A stretch of DNA of 64,000 bases, taken from the NCBI GenBank assembly GCA_028456385.1, contig JALNQF010000029.1, positions 124,001 through 188,000 of the forward strand, given 5' to 3'. This DNA is from Ophiosphaerella korrae. Taxonomy: Eukaryota; Ascomycota; Dothideomycetes; Pleosporales; Phaeosphaeriaceae. The translations under genes were made by a program, and so were the position numbers. The notes under the pieces were generated by a model. That model had not been told where the DNA came from and searched no databases. It saw only the letters and a list, made by a program, of their open reading frames with translations. This document shows positions 45,758-57,181 of this stretch, piece after piece (position 1 is the first letter of the stretch; every line of letters begins with the position of its first letter).

Positions 45758-47169
45758 GTAAATGGGCAACTAAAGAGATGCAACACTATCAGATCAGCTG
45801 GATCTGGTTAAAGACGTGCATCTGAAAATGAGATGCAATGCTACCGCGCGGACGGTTGAAGACATGCATCTATTGCTTTTATTGTATTTAATATCTGTAT
45901 TTGGACTTCGAGCAGGGGGGTGGCATGCTACCGCTTGGACGGTCAAAGACATACGCCCATTTTGATACCAGGACTAGGGAGGACCTTGGTGCACCGCTAC
46001 TACTGTTAGGTAGTCAAAGACGGGCATCGACTATAGCATAAAAGAGTGTAGCGCTATCGCACAAGTGGTCAAAGACGCACACTTAGTAGAATAATGTATA
46101 TTTTGTCGGAGACTTTGTTTGTGCATACGAAGCAATATTGCGACTCGAGGTTTCAATGAATACCAAAACAACTGCGTATGATCCAACAGATCAACTGTCT
46201 CCAAAGAAAGAATACTGAAAACAATTAAATTTCGGTTCCTCTTTGTCAAGTATATTCTTCTTGTTCGAATTGCTGCAATGTGTCCTTGAATTACAGTGTT
46301 TCAGTACTGCCTCCCATAGCCGTCGGTGAAACGTGAACGACTGCCAGGCCAAGGAGCAAACACACGATACCAGTTCGAAGTTATCGAGGTTCGGCGGAAG
46401 GAAAAGCACGAGCATGACGGCATCTAGATGATCAATCTAGCCTCAGCCCTTGGCAGGCCAAAAGCGTTCGCGAACCACGGCTTTCCCATTGGAAAATTCA
46501 CGTTCCGGTGCGCTTGCCGCAAGGTTGTTGGCCCGAGCCAGGCCATGTCTCCGATATTACCCGATCGAAAAAGGCTCACGGTGGACCCTGAGCAAGGCTA
46601 ACGGCATTCAGGCGTGCGCTGACAGCGGAGCGCTTATACTGAAAAGGGCATCTGGACACTTGGTAAAACTGTGTGGGCCCAAATTTGCTGAAGAGAAGAG
46701 GGCAGTGCGTAAGATAGACGATAGATGGCTACTTCGATACCCAGCAATTCGTCTTGTGGCTGCTAGGGCAACGCATCGTGGGGCGCCCGTCAAGATTCAA
46801 GATAGCTGCTAGCACATGTAAGAGCGCAGCGTATGTCGCGTGTGACAGGCAGATTTCGCTGCAATGGCATCATCTGACAGCAATTGAGGCTCTGTAGATC
46901 GGTTATATTCCAAGATCTGGGCCAAACAGCGACTCTGGACAGTTTATATCCCGTCGAGCTCTCCGCAATTCCGAGGACATCGAAGACCTTTCGGGAGGGT
47001 CATCATTGGCGCTAGCCTCGTTTCAGGGTTAGCGCGCTTGGGCCAACTTTTCGCAGATTTTGTCGCAGCTTTCGTACAAATACCTTCATCCTCCATCTGC
47101 AGCGACTTTTCTGCAATCACCTCCAATCAACCCAATCTCCCCTCGTCTTTGTGGTATCTCTCGTAAAAG
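45758..47169. other. Intergenic region downstream of ERG24
   Basis: 1.4 kb. The first 330 bp hold five dispersed repeat units (listed next). The frame at 46450-46812 begins with TTG and shows no features. The last 150 bp are a C/T-rich leader for the ADP/ATP carrier gene. Confidence 0.5.
45777..46084 (+). repeat. Five imperfect ~40-bp repeat units directly downstream of ERG24
   Basis: Units at 45777-45824, 45831-45872, 45923-45959, 45990-46030 and 46047-46084 share the core GCTACCGC-(8)-GGTCAAAGAC-(4)-CAT. All are in the same orientation, with unequal spacers (6-60 bp). The first starts 20 bp after the ERG24 stop codon, so the array lies in its 3' UTR or terminator. The GGTcAAAGAC box is the best conserved part. 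Confidence 0.75.
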
Positions 47170-48562
47170 ATGGCTGCCTCCCAGGACAAGTCCCTCTTCG
47201 GGATGCCCGTAAGTCTTATTTTTACTTTTCGCAAGCTGGCCAATTCCAGCCGCTCTCAGGACAGCAATTGGCACACAACCATCTCATTCTCATCGTTTGT
47301 GCCTCGCGAGCGGGGCCGGCATGTTGAGGAATGGATTTGTCTATGCTAGCGAGGCGATTGCGAATTTGCGGCTCAACTGCAAGCCCCACTGTGAAGACCT
47401 GCAGCAGATGCTAATTATGATGACAGGGCTTCGTGGTCGACTTCTTGAGTACGTCTCATCCACAATGTCAATACCCATCAATTGCGAGTCCAACCGCCAT
47501 CGCAATGATGGGGCAGCATATCGAGCACAAACACTTTGCAAAATTCAGCCGCTGATTCTTTACCTACAGTGGGTGGTGTCTCCGCCGCCGTCTCGAAGAC
47601 CGCCGCCGCTCCCATCGAGCGTGTCAAGCTCCTCATCCAAAACCAGGTATGGCGCATTTCTCCCACTACACAACCCGAATATTATTTCTAACCGGATGCG
47701 TAGGATGAGATGCTCAAGTCCGGTCGTCTCGACCGCAAGTACAATGGCATCACCGACTGCTTCAAGCGCACAACTCAGGCTGAGGGTGTCTTGTCGCTGT
47801 GGCGTGGTAACACTGCCAACGTCATCCGTTACTTCCCCACCCAGGCCCTGAACTTTGCTTTCCGTGATACCTACAAGAGCATGTTTGCCTACAAGAAGGA
47901 GCGTGATGGTTACGCGAAGTGGATGGCCGGTAACTTGGCATCCGGCGGTGTAAGTAATTTTGGCCCCATGCCATGTGCCCTTTCGCTAACAGTACTAGGC
48001 CGCTGGTGCCACTTCCCTCCTCTTCGTCTACTCCCTCGACTACGCCCGTACCCGTCTCGCCAACGACGCCAAGTCGGCCAAGAAGGGTGGTGAGCGTCAG
48101 TTCAACGGTCTCGTAGACGTCTACAAGAAGACCCTTGCGTCTGACGGTATTGCTGGTCTTTACCGTGGATTCATGCCCTCCGTCGCTGGTATCGTTGTCT
48201 ACCGTGGTCTGTACTTCGGCATGTACGACTCGCTTAAGCCCGTCCTTCTCACAGGTACCCTCGAGGGCAACTTCTTGGCCTCATTCGCTCTCGGTTGGGG
48301 TGTCACCACCGGTGCCGGTATTGCTTCCTACCCTCTTGATACCATCCGTCGTCGTATGATGATGACCTCCGGTGAGGCCGTCAAGTACAAGTCGACCATG
48401 GATGCTGCTCGCCAGATTATCGCCGCTGAGGGTGTTCGATCTCTCTTCAAGGGTGCTGGTGCCAACATTCTCCGTGGTGTTGCTGGTGCCGGTGTCCTGT
48501 CCATCTACGACCAGGCCCAGCTCATCCTCTTCGGCAAGAAGTTCAAGGGTGGATCCGGTTAA
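47170..48562 (+). CDS. AAC: Mitochondrial ADP/ATP carrier
   Basis: Exons 47170-47208, 47427-47448, 47570-47646, 47704-47949 and 47999-48562 give 315 aa. The carrier exchanges cytosolic ADP for matrix ATP across the inner mitochondrial membrane. Three carrier repeats with PxD/ExxR signatures are visible: [11 protein letters not shown] (repeat 1), [10 protein letters not shown] (repeat 2) and [12 protein letters not shown] (repeat 3). The RRRMMM motif is diagnostic of ADP/ATP carriers. Exon 2 is a 22-nt microexon coding for GFVVDFL plus one base, needed to rebuild [19 protein letters not shown]. Strong codon bias and a 218-nt first intron fit a highly expressed housekeeping gene. Family assignment is certain. 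Confidence 0.95.
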
Positions 48563-48966
48563 GTGCGCTGCCTCGTCTTCGATACCCCAATTGGAGTTTG
48601 TCGTGGGAGGAGCTAATCGCGAGTGAGGGGTCGAGTCGCGTGTGGTGGTGAACTGAATAGAGCATTCACAAGACCATTGGGCCGAAGGGTGTTCATGGTA
48701 ACGAAAAGCACGACCCGGTGGTAGCACACCTTGTACTTTACATTGCCGGCAGCTCTTTTCCTCTCACAGCCACTTGTATTACACGTCATATCCGGCTTGC
48801 ATTGCTTTGTCTGTTTACCCTTTCCTAGCTGTATCTTCTGTTCCATCGCTTGGTGCCAGGGGAAAATAGTGGTCAATAGAAAGTTCTTGGGTTCTTCTAA
48901 AACAATTACACGATATGATGACTACATCGGTGATTATTGTTGTGTCATCCAGCTGGTACTTGGCAT
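48563..48966. other. Intergenic region between convergent genes
   Basis: About 400 bp holding the 3' UTRs of the carrier gene (+) and the proline-rich gene (-). Nothing else seen. Confidence 0.5.
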
Positions 48967-49626
48967 CTACTTGTTCCTCACAGCCTTCCACGCCGCTTCC
49001 TCTCCCTTCTTCAACGCCTCGCCAGCCTTGCTCAACATATTCCACGCCTGAGCCCCCACGCCCTCTCCCTCAATCCCACCACCACCACTCCGCCCCCCAA
49101 TACCTCCCCCACTCGTAAACGGTGCATTATCCGGCGCCTGCTGATACCCCGGCGGATGCTCCAAGCTCCTGCCCGGCTCCCCAGCACCCTGAAAAGGACT
49201 CGCCACAGGCCCCAAATCCAGCGTCGTCGGTCCAGCCCTACTCGCCGTCGTCGCCGTAACCGTCGACCGCCCCGCCAATCTCGACGCCTCCGGCGGCGCC
49301 TGTGCAAACTGCGGCGGCGGCCCGGCCTGCCGCGTCTCCGTCGTGATGTGGTGCGCGGTGTAGCCTGGCTGGGGCGGTGCAGGAGATGTTGTATCGGAGG
49401 GCTGGTAGGTGGCGGCTTGGGTTGGGGGGATCGGGCGGGCACCTGGCTGGGGGGCGGGAGGGCTTGAAGAGTCGAGGGTTGTCGTCGTCGTTGTTGTTGT
49501 TGCGGGAATGGAGACAGGTGTTGTGCGGGTTGGGGGTGGTGCGTTATCTGGGTTTAAGGTGGCTGTAGACGGGGTTGTGCCGTCTGGTTTTATGGGGGCG
49601 TTTTTGTGGATGGGGATTGGTGGCAT
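48967..49626 (-). CDS. Pro/Thr-rich conserved hypothetical protein
   Basis: A single-exon 219-aa protein. Residues 1-175 are low-complexity with Pro, Thr, Ala and Gly, including a run of eight Thr encoded by an ACA/ACG triplet repeat and a glycine-rich block GGGIGGRSGGGG. The C-terminal 28 residues (AWNMLSKAGEALKKGEEAAW) form an amphipathic basic helix that could bind membrane or a partner. No signal peptide. I do not recognise a family; the C-terminal helix is the part most likely conserved in other ascomycetes. The codon usage is strongly GC3-rich, unlike a random frame. Confidence 0.6.
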   Translation of the reverse strand: MPPIPIHKNAPIKPDGTTPSTATLNPDNAPPPTRTTPVSIPATTTTTTTTLDSSSPPAPQPGARPIPPTQAATYQPSDTTSPAPPQPGYTAHHITTETRQAGPPPQFAQAPPEASRLAGRSTVTATTASRAGPTTLDLGPVASPFQGAGEPGRSLEHPPGYQQAPDNAPFTSGGGIGGRSGGGGIEGEGVGAQAWNMLSKAGEALKKGEEAAWKAVRNK

Positions 49627-50777
49627 GGTTGATGTTGAAGGGTGTGTTTAAGGTCGCTTTGTGGGTTGTGAGTGAATTATAGAAAGTGTGGTTGATAACG
49701 ATAGTTATTTCAGAGGATATGTGTGAAAGCGGATTTGACTGGTATATTTGTTGCTGCCTGGTGCGATATGTGTTGCTGTCCTCTTTTGCTGCTGTTTCTA
49801 TGAGAGGCGGTTGCCGCTTTGGGCGATGATGTCATGAAGCACGTGAGGTGTAGATTCACTGAACAATCTCATCATCCTTTCTGGAATGGAGATATCATAA
49901 CACAACCCACATCACTCGAAAATTTTGAACTGGATAACCTTATGCACATTATATGCGCATAGAAAATGTTTTATCTAAAATGTGTTTTGGCGTAGGGAGA
50001 GTTACAAGAGCAAGTCATAGTTTGATTTTATAGTGAGTTTTATTGTACCAAACAGCAGCAGAAATTCTTTCTAGCATCTGTGAAACGTGCTTCATTAATC
50101 CACACTCCCATCTAACAAACCTGGTGTTCCCTTATCACTGTGAGATACGAAGGGCCGTGCTACTGACAATAAAATATAGTTGCCCTCATTAGGAACGTTG
50201 GAATGGTCAGCATTGTATGGAAGCGGCGCTGAACTTCGAAGTATATTAATTGGCATCACGCATCGTATTAGATATCGGCATTACTGCGAACAGTGAGTTG
50301 GTTAATAGCTGTTCCTTCAATCTACAGCCTGTCATCAAAAGTATTTGTCATGTTGGAAGCAAACAATAGTTGAAGTACTAAAAGCGACATAATAAAACAA
50401 CAAAACTCCAGCCTCTACTGACACGAAATACTGTAGTGTAGTAGAACTGCACGTGATCGGGCAGGCTTAGGTCAGCATTGCGGCTCTGTGTGGGCTCCGA
50501 GTAAGATCGGATGGAGTAGATAGCCACCGACACCAACTCGTCATGTAGCTACTCAACCTATCAACTCATCTCGCCGACTGCGGGCTGCCACCTGCATCCT
50601 ACTTCTACGCGCATCCTACAATGCCACAATACATAACGCAAATTCCATTCTATATTGATCAAGCGTAAATCGTAGTCGGAGGCTTCGTCCAATCAATCTT
50701 ACATTCAAAGCCACACTCTGTCTCACGCCTTCTCTTATCCTATATTCTCATCAACATGCAGTCTAAAATACTTGCTC
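49627..50777. other. AT-rich intergenic region of 1.15 kb
   Basis: No supported gene. It separates the promoter of the Pro/Thr-rich gene from the 3' end of the subtilase gene. Confidence 0.45.
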
Positions 50778-53700
50778 TCACGGTTCACAACTTACAGGCT
50801 GCGTAGGATCAAACATGTACCAATCTTTGACAATTTTACATCGCGGATCCGCTGCTGTCCACGTCTGAGTGCCCCATATGAAGCGCAACAGATCATCTGT
50901 TTCTCGAAGCAACTTGAATGGCTCTCCCAAAGGCTCGCAATTTACAGCCACTCCGCTACGCTCATCTGCATCGACCCCCGTCACACAGAACGCCACACTG
51001 TCGCTCAAAGACGCACCTGTGTGGGAGAAAATGTTGACGTTCCAGATCTCTTCTCCATGATTTGTGGGATCCAGATGATCGTATTCATTAACGTAGATGC
51101 GGCATTTTTCTGGAACAGGATTTGGTGCTGGAGTAAGGGGCAATACTATATTTGTGTTTGAAGGGGAAGGTTGTGACGAGCCTGGCGTTTGCGATGAAGC
51201 TGGCGGCTGTGATGAAGTTGATGGTCGTGATAGGGTAGTGGTGCTAGGTAGAGAGGATGCGTGTGATAGGGAAGTGGATGTGAAAGTCACGATCCCCGAG
51301 GATGATCTAAGCAGTTAGACAAACGAATCGTATATCCTGCTCAGAATACGACTTACATGGTGGAGGTAGTAGATGTGGCTAAGCTCTTAGAGCTCTTAAG
51401 ACTCGGAAGCCGTGAGCAAGCAGACGCAGATGCAGTGTCTCGCTTGTTGGGTGGCCTGAAATCAGGAAAATGAATTACACAGGGGTTTTCTGTGTGGAAG
51501 TCGTCGCCGCGAGCAAGATTATAAATCACATCAAGATTTGTAAGCGTGCCAAGTTGAGAGTTCGACACCCTAGTCCAAGCGTGTTCGATGACGAACTGCT
51601 TGATATTGTCTTGGGGTTGTGGGATTCCTGGGTGATAAAGTCCATTGAGACCTGGCACAGAGAATAAATATGCTATCATGCCAGACTGAAATAGCATTAG
51701 AACTGCATTCGGCCAGGGAGTAGATTGTCTTACAGTGATAGCTGCTGCCTGGCTTGTGCCATCATGGGAACCTTCAGGCGGATACGGTTCAACAGGCACT
51801 ACGATATCCTTCGCTGGGGCAAACACGGACATTGAGCCCAATTGCCCCGGTTCATGAAGAGTTGTTGGTAGGAAGAGAGTTCCATTTTGCACCACTCCCC
51901 CAACAGTTATTATCATATTATCGGTGGTTCCAAATTTCTGAGGGGCAGTTTGGTGCAATTTCTTCGAAGGATTGTTGCCTGCAGCAAGAACGACGGTGAC
52001 TTTGACACGCTCGCACCACTCAAAGAACTTACGAAACGCGTCCTCTACATCTGAGGCTCCTTCACGACTCAATTCAACTCCTGTTTAAGTTGAACTTTGA
52101 GAATTATTGAATAATGATGAAAGGACTTACCCCACGATATATTGATGACAGACTTAGCGTTTTGATCCTTAGCAAGCCTACCGTTGACATGCCGACGCAC
52201 CTCGGCAAAGACCACATTCAGCGCCGGAGCTTGGATAGCATAGGCTTTGTCTTCTTTGCGCGGTATATCTCCGCTGTTATATGTGCCACTGACTTTTAGA
52301 AGATAGAGGTCTGCCTGTGGAGATACCCCATGTTGCTTTCCGGCTGCAATTACTGCCATTTTAGAACCATGACCGGGGCCAAATATACTAGCGCCTAACG
52401 GAGCAACATTGGGTTTCACTGTTATTAGACCTTGGAATGCAGTTCGAGGAAACGTCAGCTCGTTACTAATGTAAAAGGACTCGACAGTTCTTCCTTCCGC
52501 GGCAAGATCCTACATTAAGTTAGTAAGAATTGTACTAGAACTCAGAATACAAAAGGAGCACTAGGTTGTGCCTGAGATTCGTAGGACCTTGCGTTGGCGG
52601 CGTTGTGTGTTTGATAATCTAAAGACTTCCAACCTTCTACACTCCGCTTGTGCAGTAACTTGCGTTTGAAGGCATCATAGAAAATTTTAATATATGACTA
52701 TGAGAAAGACTTACCGCGTGATTGAGATCAAATCCATCATCCAAAATGTAGATTGTAGTGCCTTTCCCTTCTGAGTCCTCGACGAGATATGGCGGATCTT
52801 TTGACGGATCAACCAGCGGAGGGGTTTGAAATGGAGAAGATATCATTTTCTTCCAATATGGTGCATTTGCATCCTCGGCACGAAGCGTTCGTGATAGTAG
52901 CGAAGGCTGGTTTGTTGAGGCCGTTTCAATTTTCCCTCGTATTTTCCACGGTAAATCAACATCAATCGTTTTTTCTTCTCGGTTTTCAGGTATCGCACGC
53001 CAAAACTCACTGGGTAAGTCGTCATCATTAGGGTCAGCTAGCCAAGCGTGGGAGAACTCCAGAAAGGAGTACTTTTGCGCAAGCCCGTCCCCAACGGAGC
53101 GATTCAGTGTAGTCAAGTAGGTTTGGTGATCAACTATTTCCATATCGTATACACGTGCATCGCCAACCCCTCCATCTAGTTCTTGTACAAACTTCTTGAA
53201 TGTTGACGGTGATGTCCCTGTTTTACTCACAATAAAATACTGAACAGGCCCTTCGGTTGGTGATGGTTGAGCGCTGCTGCTGCTGGCCTTCGTTGAGCTA
53301 ACCTTTGAATTTGTAGAAGTAGCTTTCCGCGAGCTTTGAGCAGAAACCGTTGTTGCTTGAGCACTTTCGGTAGGCTGTGCTGTGGGAGAAGGGACGTCCG
53401 TTTTGGGCAACTCGGTCTCCCAAGGGAAATCCGAGAAAGCTTTCATAGCTGCTGCAGCTTGTTGCAGGATACCATCTGGTTTAGAATTCTCACCCACCCT
53501 ATCACGAACTTGTTTTTGTACATCAGGTTCAAGCGTATCGAAATTCTCTAACATCTTGCCAAGTGCTTGGATTATGTTCAGTGAATCGCGGCCCTTATTC
53601 AATGCGCTAGTAAACGAGTTCATGCCAGCCTCAGAAAGGCTCTCAAGTGGAAATTCCTTTTGGATGCCGTTGAGTGTGGATACTGCGTCATCCATACCAC

Positions 53701-54822
53701 CAACTGCGGACTTGAAGGCAGCCGCTGCAGTACTGGCACTAGCTCCGGCTATTCCTGAGGCGAAATCTGCTGCACCTTTGGCTGCACCTCCAAGAGATTT
53801 TGTAGCTGATCCGATGGCGTTACCGATATCCCTAATCCCATCTAGAAGGCCAGCCTTCGGCTTTTTAGGATCGCGCAAGTTTGGCTTCTTTGCTGCACCA
53901 GGCTGAGCGATGATGGTTTGACCACCCACAGAAATTGGTTGTGTATCAGCGATATCCTTGGGTATTTTAAGAGTCTGACCGCGCATTATGACCTTCCCAG
54001 CGAAAAGTTGGATAACTGATCCGTCGAGAAGTATAATCTGTACAGCAGGCTGACCTGGATTTGGGAGGTGGTAGGTTACGCCGTCGATCACGACGTCGAG
54101 GAGAAAAAGAGCAGGGAATTGAACGCTTGGTTTTTCACCATCTGTAGGCAACTGACTTGGCCGAACTTGTCCTGAGGACGACATGCTTCCCAAATTACCG
54201 CTTCCTGATGGCCTTGGGCTTGGGGATTGTGTTTGGAGAAGTGTTCCACCGAGTGACGAAGAAAGCGACGCGGTGATAGTTTTAGTGATTACAACAGGCG
54301 TTCCTCTGGATGGTGTTGTGATAACAATTATCACGGGAGGTACAACAGTCTTGGTCGAGAGGAAGACACTCTCGGTGATGTTGTTTGACTGAGATTGAGA
54401 CGGCGTGCCAGTGGATGAAGTTAGTGGCGTACTTGATTCTGGTTTTCTGGTTGTCGGGGAAATTGAAGATAGTGAGTTACTTTGAGGCCGAGTATTGAGG
54501 CCTCCTGTGCCTTGTACTGCAGTAGTTGTATTTGATCTGGATAGGTACGGTACGAGATTTGATGATCTTGACAATAGCGTTTGAAAAGATGATGCGGTAG
54601 ACAAATTTAACGATGTTGAATGAAGAGAAGCGAAGTTCGAGGAGGGTGATTTCGAATGATTGTCTTTATATACTGGCTCTTTGCGTCCTAGAAACGAGTG
54701 GTAAGTCGGTTATTCTAATCCCAGATAAGTTCTGTACCTAGTTTAGGAACACTGTAAGGCAGTGATGCACCAACACAGCCCACGCCTAGTAATGTTAGAG
54801 AGTAAAGGGCATTTAGCTTCAT
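50778..54822 (-). CDS. Large secreted subtilisin-like serine peptidase (S8) with extra domains
   Basis: Seven exons (54738-54822, 52715-54687, 52551-52658, 52131-52509, 51734-52080, 51357-51685, 50778-51306) join in phase to 1249 aa. A signal peptide (MKLNALYSLTLLGVGCVGAS) is followed by a Ser/Thr-rich region with VVPPVIIVITTPSRGTPVV, a fungal surface-protein module (VDGVTYHLPNPGQPA, ISVGGQTI) and an amphipathic Ala/Gly-rich stretch. The subtilase domain begins near residue 640. The catalytic triad is visible as IYILDDGFDLNH (Asp), FGPGHGSKMA (His) and HDGTSQAAA (Ser), with the oxyanion Asn in VLAAGNN. A Ser/Pro linker leads to a C-terminal cysteine-containing domain (CRIYVNEYDHLDP to VSCEP) I cannot identify. 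It is likely extracellular or wall-associated. Exon 3 is inferred and lies next to a short 41-nt intron. Confidence 0.82.
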
Positions 54823-56589
54823 GATAGAATGTGGTAAGGCAAAATAGAAGGTAGGTAAAAGTAGAAGATTATAGGAAGAGAGGGAAACCATAAGAAACAA
54901 ATTGACTATTCAATATGAGGGGAGAAAATAGAAGTGTTTTAATACCTTTGATGATCAAGATTGCTTGTGCTTGGTGGTGAAACTGCGTGAGGCGCGGGAA
55001 CGCAGACAGGTAGCACGAGCGGCGTGCCAAAGGATATCTCTTGTATATCTGGGCCGGATTGTAGTGTAAAGAAGCCTGCTGAATAGACTGCGGCCTCACC
55101 GCAACACCACTGGACTGGTGCTTGAGACAAGCGGTTAGGATATGGCAATACGGAAGGGAACGGTCAGATGGTGATTACATATGTGATGAATGATCAAAAA
55201 GCTCCGTTTGTGACGCTAGGCTAAGTTCATTGATGCACAAAAATCATGTAAAGAGAGGGGGCAACCAGGTGTAGTTGCCGGCGCTAGTCCGAGTACTTCG
55301 CGAGAATATGGTCAGGTAATACTGAGACTTTTGGGACCGCAAAATTACTACGATATAGGTGTATTGTTGATGAGTATGGCTGTGTTTGGTGTGAACATGT
55401 GCCCCTCTAAAGCATTGCTGCCACTGCCGCATCCGTGCCGAATTTGTATAATTGACGCTTGTGGCAGCTATTCTCATCGCAAATTCGCGCCAGAGCTTAT
55501 GTAAGATTCTCCAGCACAGAACTGTACGAAATCTTTCGGACCGTGTTAAGCGCAATTTGTTTGTCGTAAAAAGAGGGATGGCATTGGTTCAAATTGTCTC
55601 ATTGCCGTGTTTGTGCGAAGGTCAGGACAGTTATGCCCGTTGCAGACCAAATGGCGTTGCATAATGCCGTGAATCAGTATACGGGTAGTTAGCAGGTAAC
55701 ACATGTTTGCTACCTATGATAACACAATTAGGCTCTGTGCCTAGGTACGCGGATACTCATCAATCACGAGTGTAATGCGAACCAAAAAATTCCAACTAGA
55801 AATAACTTCATCACAAAAGTTAGATCACCTGGCTGTCACCCGACTCGAAATATCACTGCACCTCTATCCATTTCGTAAGCATGTTTTAAGTGATTCTACG
55901 TGCGGAACATCAGCATTCGCGTACGTAACAGGCTGGAAAGAAGGCTGGAAAGAAGAGTTACTTGGATTAGCCTACTTGATCTCATTGTCATTATCAATGG
56001 TATGACAGCGCCTGAGGGTGCGATTAAAACAAGCGCCCAACTACTATTACGCTGCCTTCGCTGGATAGGACACATTGATTCCATATTTTGTTAAATCATC
56101 AAAAGATTATAGCGTAGTTTCATGAATCATAAATCGAACAAGTAGTACGGCTCACTTACAGATGACGATGTGCATGATGTCTTCACATTATGAAGATATT
56201 GTCCATTTCCTCTCCACTAAAGTTCTCGCGGCACGTCAAAAAGCCTAACATATTTTCCGTGAATTCGAGCAATCATATTAGTTTCTTACTAAGAAGCTAT
56301 CGAAGCTATCTTTCACTTCACGCAACAATATTACAATGGCATATGATTGCGAATATACCTTTTCATTTTATAAGAGGGCGACAAAGACGTTCTTTCTATG
56401 AGCGTACAATTATAACCCACTCATACTTTTTCTAGTATGAAGGAGCGAACGCCCTTCTCCCAGCCCTAGTGATTCTGTAGATACATCTCTTCTTTTACAA
56501 ATATAGCGCATTGAAGTACCTCTAATCCCTCGCCCCCATCCTTACCTAACATAAAAAAACTCATAAGTCAGATTTTTCATTCCCACACA
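54823..56589. other. Intergenic region between the two subtilase-related genes
   Basis: 1.8 kb. The minus-strand frame 54939-55142 reads as plausible protein (VQWCCGEAAVYSAGF, FGTPLVLPVCVPAP) but has no ATG and a stop 18 nt upstream, so it may be a remnant exon; see findings. A perfect 12-bp direct duplication (GGCTGGAAAGAA twice) is at 55931-55955. The rest is AT-rich and silent. Confidence 0.4.
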
Positions 56590-57181
56590 TCATGCCCTCC
56601 ATTTAACTCCCAGCGGCGTCGCATCCGGCAGTGGCGTAGCCTGCTTCGTTGCAGTGAGCGTCTTGGTACTCAAAAACGGTGGGCCATCCGAGGGCGTAAT
56701 CGTAACTAGGATAACTGGGGGAATCAAGGTATGCGTGACACGAGCCGACGAGACCGACTGCGTCACAAAATTGTCGTCTCGTTTGGCAAGGGAAGGGAGA
56801 GGCAATAGGGTGTTGCAAACACCCGTACCGATGGTGGGAATACTGTATGGCGCTATGGAAGCGCTTGGTGCGGTGTAGTAGACGCCGGTTGGATACGTGG
56901 AGGGCCTGTGATGACTGGTTGGGCGTACGTAGCCAGAAGCGCTACCAGTAGGCCAATGGACGCCTGAGGGTAAGAACGGCCAGTTTGGGTATGGATACGG
57001 GAATGGTATGCGGTGGGGCTGAATTGAATGATGTTCTTGCTCTGTGTTGGGTGTAAGTACAACGTTCGGAGAGCTATGCGAAGAATGGAATGCACCTACC
57101 TATATCTGGGATACTGTAGGGTAGTGATGTAGAGACATGGGATACGCTTAGCGAAAGGAGGAAAGGAAGAGTGAACTTCAT
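56590..57181 (-). CDS. Small secreted protein related to the subtilase N-terminus
   Basis: Two exons (57100-57181 and 56590-57041) over a 58-nt intron give 177 aa. The signal peptide MKFTLPFLLSLSVSHVSTS is followed by LPYSIPDIG, which matches LPYSVPKLG directly after the signal peptide of the large subtilase, and the first intron falls at the same place (after that Gly codon's first base). Later, LIPPVILVTITPSDGPPFLS and STKTLTAT parallel VVPPVIIVITTPSRGTPVV and ITKTITAS of the subtilase. The middle is Pro/Tyr/His-rich. There is no peptidase domain. It is therefore a secreted paralogue of the subtilase N-terminal module, either a stand-alone gene or a 3'-truncated copy. Confidence 0.7.

Noticed and set aside
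46450..46812. 120-codon open frame upstream of the ADP/ATP carrier
   Set aside because: Starts with TTG, no domain or signal, and composition resembles surrounding non-coding DNA.
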